Assembly: GCA_016706255.1 (NCBI GenBank) | Contig: JADJJZ010000029.1 | Span: 682,001-746,000 of the forward strand | Length of the DNA: 64,000 nt | Source of the DNA: Bacteroidota bacterium | GTDB lineage: Bacteria > Bacteroidota > Bacteroidia > Chitinophagales > BACL12 | Reading direction: 5' to 3' | In this document: positions 1 to 10,000 of the stretch, piece by piece | Layout: the number at the start of each line of letters is the position of its first letter | Position numbering within the stretch: the first letter of the stretch is position 1 | Made by a program: the position numbers and the translations under genes | The notes under the pieces: generated by a model | What the model saw: the letters and a program-made list of their open reading frames with translations, nothing else | What the model was told of the DNA's origin: nothing | Database searches by the model: none

Positions 1-2231
1 TTTTTCAGCCTATACAACCAAAAGTTGATTCTATTTTTTTAGATGGCCCCGGAATTGTTATTCAACAAATTCAGCTAGATAATAACAACACGCGTTTTAA
101 AACCGATAGCGCAGGTACAACAGTATTTTTCAATCCTCCTTTATTACGCAATACACAACATCAATTAACTGTTGTTTATGATGCACAACCCAAAAAAGGA
201 ATTTATTTTGTGGGATGGAATTCATCGGTAACAGATAGTGAAACGGATCCTACCATCATCAGAAAACAAATTTGGACACAGGGCCAAGGCGTTGATAATC
301 GTTTTTGGATTCCTTCGTATGATGGATTAAATGATAAACTGATAACCGCATTACATATTACATTTAACAATGCTTATACCGTAATTTCAAATGGTGAATT
401 AAAAAATGTTACTGCAAATAATGATGGCACCAAAACATGGAATTATGAAATGCAACATCCGCATGCATTATACTTAACAATGATTGCCATCGGGAAATAT
501 GACTACCTGGATTACACATCTAAAAACGGAATTATTTCACGACAGTATTATTATCCGGGAACAAAAAAGATAGCTGAAGAAACATATCGTTATTCTGCTG
601 AAATGATGGATTTTTTAGTTGAAGAAACCGGAACACCTTATCCATGGACGACCTATTCAAATGTACCTGTTCAGGAATTTTTATATGGTGCAATGGAAAA
701 TACAACCGCAACAATTTATTCCGATTTCTTTTATCAGGATGCCAGAACATTTCCTGATAAAAATTATGTAGATATTAATACGCACGAATTAACGCATCAG
801 TGGTTTGGCGATTACGTTACTGCTTGGAGCGGTGCAAGCCACTGGTTGCAGGAAAGTTTTGCTACTTACTACAGTAAAAAATTCAGACAACGAATTAGCG
901 GAGATGACTATTACAACTGGAAGCGCCGCGAAGAAATGAACACAGCATTTGATGCCGACTCAAAAAACGAATTGCCTGTAGGCCACAGCGGCTCAGGCTC
1001 TCCGCGGGTTTACCAAAAAGGAAGTATTGTATTGGATATGTTGCGTTATGTTGTAGGTGATGAAGCGTTTAAAATTGCAATACACGATTATCTTGCCCGC
1101 TACCCTTATCAAAATGTAGAGTCCAACGATTTCGAAATGCAATTTATGCGTTCACTGGGAATTAATGTGGAATGGTTTTTTGATGAATGGATTTACCGTG
1201 CAGGTTTTCCCATATTTGATGTGCGTTATAATAAATCAACAACCGCTACGATTATCACCATAAAACAAATTCAAAAAACTTCACAAACTGTTCATTTATT
1301 TAAAATGCCCGTACATATTCAGGTGCATTATTTAGATGGCAGTTTTGAAGATAAATTAGTTTGGATTAGCGAAGCAAATACCACTATTACATTTGAAAAT
1401 CCGGATAAAAAGGAAGTAACATTTGTATTATTTGACCCTAATTCAATGGTGTATGCTAAAGTTGATTTTATTAAAGAATATACTGAATTAAAATACCAGG
1501 CATTTAATGCGCCGAATATGCTTGACCGTTATGATGCAATAGTTTTAATGCGCGACATTCCGATTGATAAAAAACGGGACGATTTAATTGCCTTATATAA
1601 CAAAGAAAAATTTTATGGTATTAAAACAGAAATTATCACGCAATTATCAAATGACGATAACAAAGCAAGTATAGCAGTTTTAAAAACTGCACTTCACGAT
1701 AACGATGCATTAGTGCGTAGATCAGTAATCTCTAATTTGCAAACACTTCCTAAAGCAATCGAAAAAGATGTTCCCGCAATGTTTGCAGATAGTAACTACA
1801 CCAATGTTGAAATAGCATTAGTTAAACTCAGTAAAATAAATCCTGAAAAAACTAAAAAATATCTTGAATTAACTGCAAATCAAATTGGCAGCACAAATAA
1901 TATTCTTATTGCATGGTTAGAGTTAGCAAACCGGGAAAATAAAAATCAGGAAATAAGCCCTCTAGTTGCCTTTGCCGGAAATGGATATGAATTCCGCACC
2001 AGAAATGCTGCATTTAATGCGCTGGTGAGTTTAAATTATTGCGATGAAACGGTAGTAGCTAACTTATTTAATGCATTAATTTCAGGTAATCACCGTTTAT
2101 CAAATCCGGCGAGAAATGCACTAACTAAACTAAAAGAAACACCTGCTTATGCCGATATGATTCGGAAGTATTATAAGGCGCATTCCTGGACCGAATGGGA
2201 ACAAAAACGGATTGGCACGATAAAGGACTAA
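1..2231 (+). CDS. M1 family metallopeptidase (aminopeptidase N-like), 5' truncated by window
   Basis: Zinc aminopeptidase that removes N-terminal residues from peptides, probably periplasmic or surface-exposed in this group. The reading frame is open from base 3, so the gene starts upstream of the window and at least 742 residues are present. The substrate-anchoring GAMEN motif is encoded at 687-701, the zinc-binding HELTH at 783-797, and the third ligand Glu at 852-854, matching the family's HExxH-x18-E pattern. The N-terminal beta domain precedes these motifs. After the catalytic domain, roughly from base 1480 on, the sequence is helical and repetitive in a HEAT-like way, as in ERAP-type M1 enzymes. 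A GTG at 210 could be mistaken for a start, but it lies inside the conserved N-terminal domain. A terminator-like hairpin follows. Identity is very secure; substrate is unknown. Confidence 0.93.
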   Translation, partial: FQPIQPKVDSIFLDGPGIVIQQIQLDNNNTRFKTDSAGTTVFFNPPLLRNTQHQLTVVYDAQPKKGIYFVGWNSSVTDSETDPTIIRKQIWTQGQGVDNRFWIPSYDGLNDKLITALHITFNNAYTVISNGELKNVTANNDGTKTWNYEMQHPHALYLTMIAIGKYDYLDYTSKNGIISRQYYYPGTKKIAEETYRYSAEMMDFLVEETGTPYPWTTYSNVPVQEFLYGAMENTTATIYSDFFYQDARTFPDKNYVDINTHELTHQWFGDYVTAWSGASHWLQESFATYYSKKFRQRISGDDYYNWKRREEMNTAFDADSKNELPVGHSGSGSPRVYQKGSIVLDMLRYVVGDEAFKIAIHDYLARYPYQNVESNDFEMQFMRSLGINVEWFFDEWIYRAGFPIFDVRYNKSTTATIITIKQIQKTSQTVHLFKMPVHIQVHYLDGSFEDKLVWISEANTTITFENPDKKEVTFVLFDPNSMVYAKVDFIKEYTELKYQAFNAPNMLDRYDAIVLMRDIPIDKKRDDLIALYNKEKFYGIKTEIITQLSNDDNKASIAVLKTALHDNDALVRRSVISNLQTLPKAIEKDVPAMFADSNYTNVEIALVKLSKINPEKTKKYLELTANQIGSTNNILIAWLELANRENKNQEISPLVAFAGNGYEFRTRNAAFNALVSLNYCDETVVANLFNALISGNHRLSNPARNALTKLKETPAYADMIRKYYKAHSWTEWEQKRIGTIKD

Positions 2232-2257
2232 ATCCGTCCCCTCATCCAAATTTTATT

Positions 2258-2286
2258 GCCACCACCCTTTTACGGTGGGCTTTTTG
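2258..2286 (+). terminator. Probable rho-independent terminator after the M1 peptidase gene
   Basis: A short GC-rich hairpin with arms CCACC/GGTGG and one possible bulge is followed by CTTTTT. It lies about 27 bases after the stop codon of the aminopeptidase gene. Confidence 0.55.
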
Positions 2287-2596
2287 CGATTTATTCACAC
2301 TATGTCCACACGTTATCAACAGCTGCCAATAAAAATGTACACAACAAGTGGAAAACCAATGTACCCATTGCTTACTATTGGCTGAAACCCAATAAAATCA
2401 AGGGTTGACTTTTCTTGCCCCGCCTTGTACATGTATGTGGATACAAGAGTTGTACAACATAATTCATTAAGAATCAGTGAGTAGTGTGCATTAGATGATT
2501 TTTGTACGCTATAGATAAAAACGAAGTTTGTATAGGTCAGGTTTTAGTGTGAGGTAGTATGACACACTGAAAGTCAAAAACTGACCCGGTTCACGT
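2287..2596. other. Gene-free region with DnaA-box-like sites and clustered TGTAC motifs
   Basis: No coding region is supported here. Three 9-mers differ by one base from the DnaA box TTATCCACA: TTATTCACA at 2291-2299, TTATCAACA at 2313-2321, and TGTGGATAC (reverse strand) at 2436-2444. Five TGTAC pentamers occur at 2336, 2360, 2426, 2451 and 2503, one inside the perfect palindrome GTTGTACAAC (2449-2458). I see no clear TAnnTTTG promoter for the gene at 2597. Function is unknown; see the corresponding finding. Confidence 0.4.
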
Positions 2597-3583
2597 ATGA
2601 ATGAAGAAAAGAAGTCTGAAAACAGAGGGAGAGGTCTGTACCTAATCCTCATCTTTCTGCTGCTTGGCTTAAATGGGTGGTTGTTTTTTAATGCCTTTAA
2701 AAACAAGGAAGCTCAGGAGCTGAGTGCTACGCAGATTGAAGAAGCAAAAATTCTTTACAGCAAGCTGGAAGTGCAGTATGCACAGGCAAAGCAACAATTA
2801 GATGACCAAATGGGTGATTTCACTCAAAAGGATAGTCTCATTGCAGTTTACCAGGCAGAGCTTGATTCGAAACGTAATGAAATTGCTACTTTACTTAAAA
2901 CCTGTAATTTCTTTAACGGTGGCGTTACCACTAATCAGAAAAAACTGGATGAGGTAAAGGAAGAAGTTGTTTCGATGGAAGTGGATTGCTCCAGTTACAA
3001 AGCGCAGCTGGATGAATTAAATGCCAAATATCTTGCATTGCAGGAAGATTATGAAGAACTGCAAATCATGTATGAAAAAGAAGTTGCAAGATCAGAAGAT
3101 TTAACCTTTTCAAAAGATTCTATTTTAGAAATCGGCGGATTTATTTCGAGTAAAGATATTTCCATAACCGGTGTGCGCAAAAAAGGCAATGGAAATGATT
3201 CTGAAGGACAAAATGCAAAACATACCGACCGATTAAAAATATGTTTCGACTTATTACCAAATAAATTATCGGCAGGAAAAAGCCAGACATTTTTTGTAAA
3301 AATTATTGGCCCAACCGGAAAAACATTATTTAATGATGATGAAGGTTCCGGCGAATTTGTAAATAAAGAAAAACCGGAAGATAATCTGTTTTCAAAAGCT
3401 GTTACCGTTAACTATGATGGTGGTGATGTTGAAAGCCATTGTTTATACTGGGAACAGGAAGAAGAATTTAAAGCCGGCACTTATACCGTAAAAGTATATC
3501 ATAACGGGTATATGTCGTCACGCAGTACATTCACATTGAAAAAACCGGTAATGGAAGATTTAATGTCGCGCATTAAAGATTAA
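2597..3583 (+). CDS. Hypothetical membrane-anchored coiled-coil protein
   Basis: I do not recognise the family. The 328-residue product has a charged N-terminus, one hydrophobic segment at about residues 14-33 that reads as a signal anchor, then a heptad-rich, Glu/Lys/Gln-rich coiled coil from about 44 to 170, and a C-terminal beta-rich domain at about 205-320 that ends in an Ig-like 'GTYTVKVYHNG' strand pattern. The likely topology is a short cytoplasmic tail with a long periplasmic stalk holding a globular head. The ATG at 2597 is the natural start because the membrane segment follows directly. The gene stands alone, with a shared terminator before the convergent methyltransferase gene. A structural or envelope-spanning role is plausible but is only inference. 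Confidence 0.8.
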   Translation: MNEEKKSENRGRGLYLILIFLLLGLNGWLFFNAFKNKEAQELSATQIEEAKILYSKLEVQYAQAKQQLDDQMGDFTQKDSLIAVYQAELDSKRNEIATLLKTCNFFNGGVTTNQKKLDEVKEEVVSMEVDCSSYKAQLDELNAKYLALQEDYEELQIMYEKEVARSEDLTFSKDSILEIGGFISSKDISITGVRKKGNGNDSEGQNAKHTDRLKICFDLLPNKLSAGKSQTFFVKIIGPTGKTLFNDDEGSGEFVNKEKPEDNLFSKAVTVNYDGGDVESHCLYWEQEEEFKAGTYTVKVYHNGYMSSRSTFTLKKPVMEDLMSRIKD

Positions 3584-3649
3584 TACTGCTAAACCCATAC
3601 TACATTCATACACCACACAATTAATTTCTTTAGCCGTTAGATAATAATT

Positions 3650-3678
3650 AAACCGCGTTAACAAACGCGGTTTTTTTA
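3650..3678. terminator. Bidirectional terminator between convergent genes
   Basis: Perfect arms AACCGCGTT and AACGCGGTT with a very short loop, followed by seven T on the plus strand and preceded by A/T-rich sequence. It sits between the coiled-coil gene and the convergent methyltransferase gene and can serve both. Confidence 0.75.
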
Positions 3679-3679
3679 T

Positions 3680-4840
3680 TTATTGGTTTTCCTGGAAAGG
3701 ATTTTTCACAAACTTCCCATCCCGTATTTCGAATTTTAGAAACAAACAATCGAGCGGACCGTTTTTCAATTTTATTTTAGCAGAAGGTTTTAATCCGATA
3801 AATTTTGCCGCTTCAGCATTGCTGCTAAATACCCAAGCTGTAAAGCCGGCGTATTTGCGCTTTAATACGTTGCCGATGGTTTGATAAAATTCAATGATAT
3901 GCTCAGGCTGCAATCGTTCACCATAAGGTGGATTAATTATTAATGTGCCTTTTTCACGTGGTGGCTCCGCATCTTCAAACGCTCTGGTAAAAAATTTAAT
4001 TGTATTTTCATCCATCGCATTATTAGCGTGTTTAATCGCCATTACAATATTGCGGGAAATAATATCTGAACCAATAATAGCTAATTTGTTATTTTGCACC
4101 TCCCCTGCTGCAGCAACCATTAACTGACGAAAAATGGATGCATCATAATCTTTCCATTTTTGAAATCCGTATGTTTTTCTTATTAATCCGGGAGCAATAT
4201 GATTAGCAATTAATGCAGCTTCTATCGGAATAGTTCCGCTTCCACACATTGGATCATACAAAGTAGTTTTGGGATCCCAGCCACTTAATAAAATTAATCC
4301 CGCAGCTTGTACTTCACTCATTGGTGCAGCATGCGTTTCTGTTCTATAGCCCCGTTTATGCAACGATTCGCCGGAGCTGTCTAAAGCAATGCTTACTTCG
4401 TTTTCTTTAATCCGGATATTAAAACGATATGTTGGATTTAATTTATCTACGCTTGGTCGTTTGTCAAATTTATTTCTGAAATGATCCACCAATGCATCTT
4501 TCATTTTTAATGCGGCATAATTGCTATGCGTAAAGGTGGTTGAAAATACGGTGTTATCAATTGTAAATGTATCATCAACATCCATTACTTCACTCCAGTT
4601 AAATGCAAGTATTTTATCATACAGTTCCTGCACATCATCTGCCCTGAATTCAGTTAATGGCTTCAAAATTTTAATCGCAGTACGCAAATAAATATTAGCT
4701 GCATACAACATTGCAGTGTCGCCCGTAAATGAAACTGCACGTTTTAAAACTTCTACATCACCTGCCCCTAAATTTCGTAATTCGTCGGCCAGTACATCTT
4801 CTAAACCCTGTAGTGTTTTGGCAATATAAGTTTGACGCAT
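3680..4840 (-). CDS. THUMP-domain class I SAM-dependent RNA methyltransferase (RlmL-like)
   Basis: Predicted base methyltransferase acting on large-subunit rRNA. It matches the N-terminal half of E. coli RlmKL, the part that makes N2-methylguanosine at 23S position 2445; the exact site here is inferred from family resemblance only. The 386-residue protein has an N-terminal ferredoxin-like/THUMP RNA-binding part (about residues 1-155), then a Rossmann methyltransferase domain with the SAM-binding motif DPMCGSGT at 196-203 and the catalytic NPPYGERL at 303-310, the NPPY form used by amino-methylating enzymes. It lacks the second RlmK module, which is usual for this group in Bacteroidetes. The ATG at 4840 begins directly with the conserved N-terminal strand. 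Confidence 0.9.
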   Translation of the reverse strand: MRQTYIAKTLQGLEDVLADELRNLGAGDVEVLKRAVSFTGDTAMLYAANIYLRTAIKILKPLTEFRADDVQELYDKILAFNWSEVMDVDDTFTIDNTVFSTTFTHSNYAALKMKDALVDHFRNKFDKRPSVDKLNPTYRFNIRIKENEVSIALDSSGESLHKRGYRTETHAAPMSEVQAAGLILLSGWDPKTTLYDPMCGSGTIPIEAALIANHIAPGLIRKTYGFQKWKDYDASIFRQLMVAAAGEVQNNKLAIIGSDIISRNIVMAIKHANNAMDENTIKFFTRAFEDAEPPREKGTLIINPPYGERLQPEHIIEFYQTIGNVLKRKYAGFTAWVFSSNAEAAKFIGLKPSAKIKLKNGPLDCLFLKFEIRDGKFVKNPFQENQ

Positions 4841-4870
4841 AAAAATAAATTGAATACAAAGTAAAATAAA

Positions 4871-4901
4871 AGAGGCGTTGTTTTTATGACAACGCCTCTG
4901 T
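4871..4901 (-). terminator. Rho-independent terminator of the haloperoxidase operon
   Basis: Arms GAGGCGTTGT and ACAACGCCTC form a 10-bp stem around 'TTTTATG'. Read on the minus strand it is followed by a T-rich stretch. It lies just after the stop codon of the minus-strand gene at 4922-5458. Confidence 0.75.
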
Positions 4902-4921
4902 AAATATTGAAACGGGTTTAA

Positions 4922-5458
4922 TTATTTTGCCGGAGCATAACAATTAAAGTCAACGTTTTTATCGAGCTGAGCAATAAAATTATTTAATAAACCTGCAAAC
5001 AATACTTCAGCAGATTCAGTTTCAGCACCAATAGTATAACGTTCATACACAGGCGGGTCCATTCTTAAACAGCCCGGATGCGGTGAATATTTTACACGGC
5101 TCCAACGTAAATCTTTTTTGAAAATCATGGCTGCAACTTTGTCTGCACCGTCTTTCGACATTGTGATATCTACATAATAAGTCCAGTTCAGATTACGCAT
5201 CAATACATCAAAACTCATCCAAGGTGTTTTCATTGCCTTGTCTTTGTATAAATGTAATTTATAGTTGATACGAGCACCTTCTGTGCTTACATATTCGAAT
5301 TTATAGTATAAACCATTTCCGAGGTTGTTCACTGATTTTTCTACAACACCCTCATGGTTTGCCACTAAGTAGTCCTTCATAACTACCTGGCTGTTACCGT
5401 TAACATTTAATAATGTTACAAAGGCAACAAAAAATGCTATTTGATATATTTTTTTCAT
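4922..5458 (-). CDS. Hypothetical secreted protein downstream of the haloperoxidase-like gene
   Basis: I do not recognise the family. The 178-residue product has a clear Sec signal peptide (residues 1-24, cleavage near 'NGNSQ'), then a mixed alpha/beta mature domain rich in Tyr and Lys with two cysteines ('HPGCLRMDPP' and 'FNCYAPAK') that could form a disulfide. It lies 23 bases downstream of the vanadium haloperoxidase-like lipoprotein gene on the same strand and shares its terminator, so the two are very likely one transcript. That placement suggests a periplasmic partner or accessory, but no function can be assigned from sequence. Confidence 0.75.
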   Translation of the reverse strand: MKKIYQIAFFVAFVTLLNVNGNSQVVMKDYLVANHEGVVEKSVNNLGNGLYYKFEYVSTEGARINYKLHLYKDKAMKTPWMSFDVLMRNLNWTYYVDITMSKDGADKVAAMIFKKDLRWSRVKYSPHPGCLRMDPPVYERYTIGAETESAEVLFAGLLNNFIAQLDKNVDFNCYAPAK

Positions 5459-5481
5459 AGTATTCTTGTTAGGATATTAGG

Positions 5482-6873
5482 TTATTCAGGTTTTTTAGCT
5501 TCGCCTTTCGACTTTTTATCGCCGGCAGTTGTTTTAATATTTTCCAGGTAGTAGTTACCTACACATTTACCTTGCTCTAAACCATCGTTAATATCGCAAT
5601 CGAAGTGGATACCACCATACATACGGCTATATGCAGCTTCTTGTGCAGCATCGTTGAATGATTTAAAACTTCTTGGTAAAAGACCAATCTCAACGTTTGA
5701 ACTATCGATAAACGCAAGGTTATCGCCAATTCTTGATGTTAAAATGGTAGCAGCAGCGCCGCTGAATCCTGAGTGACCTGATGTATAACCTGCAAATGGA
5801 GGTGTTTCAACATAAGGCTCCCATTGAGGGTCGAAGTTTTCCTGAATAATTGTTTTAGGGCGAACCAGGTTAACACGATATTTAGTGTGCCAAACGGTAA
5901 TACAAGCATCATTCATAGAAGTTGTAACCAATGCATATAATTCACATGCACGGTCAAGTTTCATGTTTTCAGACTGTACGAAGTTGCCTAAAATTTCCAT
6001 CCAGTGGCCCGGAGGAGTTGAAGTTTCACTTGGATCATCAGCCCAATATTGAGCAATTGTTCTTTGTTCTTCAGTTAAAGTTTTATCTACATTCCAAACT
6101 TTTTTAGCTTGAATATATAATTCACTGGTACTATCACCTATGCCATTGTAAGCCGGAGCTTTATCAATATCACATTGTGCACCGTCTTTTACGAAAAATG
6201 TTTTGTGTGTTCCCCAAAATGGTTCAAGCGGAGTCTGGTTAAAATCAGTTGGTGTCCAGTAACCAGGATGACCTTCACGTGCAGGTGATTTATACTGCAT
6301 GTATCGGGTATTTACATAATTGTCAGTTTCGCTCCATTCAAGAATAGCATCAGCTAATTCTTCACCGAAAGCTTTTGAGCGTTCCAACACTTCATCAGGA
6401 ATACCGGCAGCTTTACGAGATTCAATTTGTTTGTCGTACAATTTGTTTAATGTACTTACCCCTGCAGGGAAATAACGCGCCAACATACCATCCTGAACCA
6501 AATACATGGTTTCAGTTACGCATGTTTGCCAGTCGTATACCTGACCCTTTTCAGGACGAGGTAAACCTTTTAAGTCAGCTAACTGACCTTCAAGCGTTAA
6601 ATAATCAGGTGTTCCGGCAATTTGCGCTTCGTACATCCCTACGGCTATGTAAGAATACATACGTGCTGCATCAGGCGGTGATAAACGTTCGCTGCTAACA
6701 AAAGCAAAAAGGGCATCCCACCATTCAAGTAGGAATTTGGCATCAATTTCGCTTGATGGGGTTGAAGCATCACTGTATAAAGGGTTTGCTCCGCCTTTGG
6801 ATGAGCCTCCGCATCCTGACGCAAAGAGAATAACGCCTGTAAGTAATACAACAGATAAGTGTTTGAATCTCAT
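5482..6873 (-). CDS. Vanadium-dependent haloperoxidase-like / PAP2-superfamily lipoprotein
   Basis: Member of the acid phosphatase/vanadium haloperoxidase superfamily, anchored as a lipoprotein: the signal peptide ends at the lipobox FASGC with Cys21. All three metal-oxoanion motifs are visible: K331 followed six residues later by R338-P339, the S365-G366-H367 motif in a Ser/Gly-rich loop, and R417 with H423 in 'SRMYGGIHFDCD'. In this superfamily these bind vanadate or phosphate, with H423 the axial ligand and H367 the acid-base residue. The length (463 aa) suits bacterial vanadium haloperoxidase homologues, but whether it oxidises halides or acts as a phosphatase cannot be read from sequence. 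It is first in an operon with the secreted protein at 4922-5458, and a TAATTTTG -7 box lies upstream. Confidence 0.88.
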   Translation of the reverse strand: MRFKHLSVVLLTGVILFASGCGGSSKGGANPLYSDASTPSSEIDAKFLLEWWDALFAFVSSERLSPPDAARMYSYIAVGMYEAQIAGTPDYLTLEGQLADLKGLPRPEKGQVYDWQTCVTETMYLVQDGMLARYFPAGVSTLNKLYDKQIESRKAAGIPDEVLERSKAFGEELADAILEWSETDNYVNTRYMQYKSPAREGHPGYWTPTDFNQTPLEPFWGTHKTFFVKDGAQCDIDKAPAYNGIGDSTSELYIQAKKVWNVDKTLTEEQRTIAQYWADDPSETSTPPGHWMEILGNFVQSENMKLDRACELYALVTTSMNDACITVWHTKYRVNLVRPKTIIQENFDPQWEPYVETPPFAGYTSGHSGFSGAAATILTSRIGDNLAFIDSSNVEIGLLPRSFKSFNDAAQEAAYSRMYGGIHFDCDINDGLEQGKCVGNYYLENIKTTAGDKKSKGEAKKPE

Positions 6874-6920
6874 GACTCTAGTGATTTAAGTTAAGATTTT
6901 TTGGTTTAAAATAAACTTCG

Positions 6921-6928
6921 CAAAATTA
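6921..6928 (-). promoter_or_regulatory. Bacteroidetes -7 promoter element for the haloperoxidase operon
   Basis: On the minus strand the sequence reads TAATTTTGCG, a perfect match to the Bacteroidetes -7 element TAnnTTTG. It lies 48 bases upstream of the start at 6873. No convincing TTG -33 element is seen at the usual spacing. Confidence 0.5.
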
Positions 6929-7002
6929 ATCAAATTCCCACAGGTTTAATTCGTTAACAAAACATTTACAGATGATGTGCTTTCATGCCTTTATAAGTCG
7001 GT

Positions 7003-7010
7003 TAACTTTG
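7003..7010 (+). promoter_or_regulatory. -7 promoter element for the FG-GAP lipoprotein pair
   Basis: TAACTTTGCC matches TAnnTTTG perfectly and lies 22 bases before the ATG at 7032. It is enclosed by an 11-bp perfect inverted repeat, TTTCATGCCTT at 6981-6991 and AAGGCATGAAA at 7027-7037, the second arm spanning the start codon. Confidence 0.5.
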
Positions 7011-7031
7011 CCGCTTAAACCGTAATAAGGC

Positions 7032-10000
7032 ATGAAATCTATCAAAACACCAATTGTAATTATTGGTATGCTTGTTCTTGTTTACAGCTGTAGCTCAAAC
7101 AAACAAGGAAAAGAATACCTAAATGACTGGAAATTTACTGAGAACATTGACAAGGCGAAAATCGTTAAAACCGATGTGGAAACCGGCAAAATGTTCGATA
7201 TCCTCACCAGTAAAACTACAGGCATTACTTTTAATAACGAGTTAATCGAAACCTTCGACCTCAACTACTACCGCTACGGATACTCCTATAATGGAGCCGG
7301 TGTTGGTGTTGGCGACTTCAATAATGATGGTTTACAGGACTTATATTTCTCCGGTAACGTTGTTCCGGACCGTATTTACATTAATAAAGGAAATATGCAG
7401 TTTGAAGATATCACCGCTAAAAGTGGTATCAATCAAAAACCGGGTTGGAGCACAGGCGTAACTGTGGTTGACGTTAACGAAGATGGCTTTAAAGACATCT
7501 ATGTTTGCCGTGCCCGTTTCGAAGATCCTGTAAAACGCCGTAACCTGTTATATATTAACAACGGCGATTTAACATTTACAGAAAAAGGTGAAGAATTTGG
7601 TCTGGCTGATGACAGCTACTCTACACAAGCAAACTTTTTTGACGCAGATAACGATGGTGACCTCGATGTATACATTGTAACCCACCCTACCGACTTCAAA
7701 GACAAAAACAAACAAAAGAACTTCCAAAAAATTGAGGATGGTTCAAATATGAGTAACCGTTTCTATCGCAACGAAGGAAATGGAAAATTCACTGAATGTC
7801 ACAAAGAAGTTGGTATTAATAACCACGGTTTCGGTTTATCCGTAACTACAGGTGATATTAATAACGATGGCTGGATGGATGTATTTGTTGGTAACGACTA
7901 TATCATGCACGATTACACCTATATCAATCAGGGTGACGGAACATTTAAAGAAATGAGCCGCGAAGTTTTGAATAAAACTGCCTACTATGGTATGGGAACT
8001 GATATTGCCGATTATAATAATGATGGTTTATTAGACATGTTTACCGTTGATATGGATATTGAAGGTAACTATGGTACTAAAACCTTCATGCAATCAAATA
8101 AACAAACGTTTTTACGCACACTTGTAAACGGTGGTTATTTACAACAATATGGCCGCAACGCATTGCAGTTAAATAATGGTGTCGGTAAATTCAGTGAGGT
8201 TGCAAACTTTGCAGGTGTAAGTACCACCGGCTGGAGCTGGAGCCCTTTATTTGCTGATTATGATAATGACGGTAATAAAGATTTATACGTATCAAACGGA
8301 TTTTTGAAAGACAGCCACATGGATATCATGGAGGTGTATATCAAATTAACACGCGCAAACCGTTTGAGTGATTCATCAGAATATTACGAATTAAGAAAAC
8401 AAATACCTGAAAATTCAGTACTCGAATGGCCAAATGCTATGTTCCATAACAATGGTGACTTAACATTTGAAGATGTTCGTGAGGACTGGGGTTTATATTT
8501 CCCTTCAACTTCTTACGGTGCTGCATATGCCGATCTTGATAATGATGGCGACGTTGATATCGTGGTAAATAATGCCAACCTCGAATCATATATTGCAAGA
8601 AATAATTCTTCTAAATTAACAACCAATAAATATTTACGCGTTGACTTACAGGGTGAAAAATCGAACCCTGATGGTTTAGGTACTAAAATTTATGTTACCA
8701 CCGGAAATAAAACACAATTGGTGCAAATGGAAACTGTAAAAGGTTATCAAAGCTGCAGTGAACCAGTTGCTCATTTCGGTTTAGGTACTGCAGAAAAAGT
8801 AGATAAAGTTGTGGTTGTTTGGTTAGATGGTAAAGAAAATGTTGCAACAGAGGTTACAACAAATCAAACTTTAGTGTTTGCACATAAAGACGCAATTAAA
8901 CCCGCTAAAACAAATGTGCCAATGCAGGATAAATTATTTGTAGATGCAACAAAAGATTTACAAATTGATTTCGTACATAAAGAAAATGAATTTGATGATT
9001 TTGATCGCGAATTTTTAATTCCACACGAATTAAGCAATTTAGGACCCGGCCTGGCTGTTGGTGATATCAACGGTGATGGTATGGAAGATTTTTTTGTAGG
9101 TGGTGCTAAAAATCAAAGTGGTGCTGTTTATTTACAAGCAGCTAACGGCACATTTACAAAAGGCACATTTGCTGCAGGTGTTGAGGACATTCAAAGTGAA
9201 GATCAGGGAGCTATTTTCTTTGACGCAGATGGTGATAGCGATCTTGATTTATATGTTGTAAGTGGTGGTAGCGATTTCCCCAAAGATGATGGTCATTTAA
9301 TGGATCGTTTATATATCAATGATGGCAAAGGTAATTTCAATATTGCTTCTGGCGCTTTACCACAAATGATTTCAAGTGGTTCAATTGCTGCTGCTCAGGA
9401 TTATGATAAAGATGGCGATATGGATTTATTTATCGGTGGCAGAATGATACCGGGTAATTATCCTTATCCAACAGGAAGTTATATTCTTCAAAATAACAAA
9501 GGAAAATTCACCGATGTTACAAAAGCTGTTGCACCTGACTTAATGGAAATTGGTATGGTATCAGCAGGTTTGTGGACCGATTATAATAATGATGGTGATT
9601 ACGATTTAATTATTACAGGCGAATGGATGCCAATAACCGTGTTTGAAAACAATGGTGGTAAATTTAAAAACATAACCAGTTCAACAGGATTAAGTGAATC
9701 AACAGGTTGGTGGAATAGTTTAACTGCCGGCGATTTTGATAACGATGGTGATATGGATTATGTTGCAGGTAACTTTGGTATCAATTTAAAATATCGTCCG
9801 AAAGAAAAACCAATCGAATTATTTTACGATGATTATGATGATAACGGAACACATGATATCATTATGGGTTACTGGCAGCACGATAAACTTTATCCTCAAA
9901 AAACCAGGGAACGTATGATTGAACAAATGAAAGGTGTGGAAGAAATTTTCCCGGATTGGGATAGTTACGGCCGCGCTGAAGTTTGGGATTTTTATGGTAA

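Noticed and set aside
210..212. GTG start for the M1 peptidase
   Set aside because: The frame is open upstream to the window edge and the upstream codons read as the N-terminal M1 domain.
2291..2507. Confirmed replication origin
   Set aside because: The boxes are one-mismatch versions, no dnaA or clear AT-rich unwinding element is adjacent, and skew cannot be judged here, so it is reported only as a candidate.
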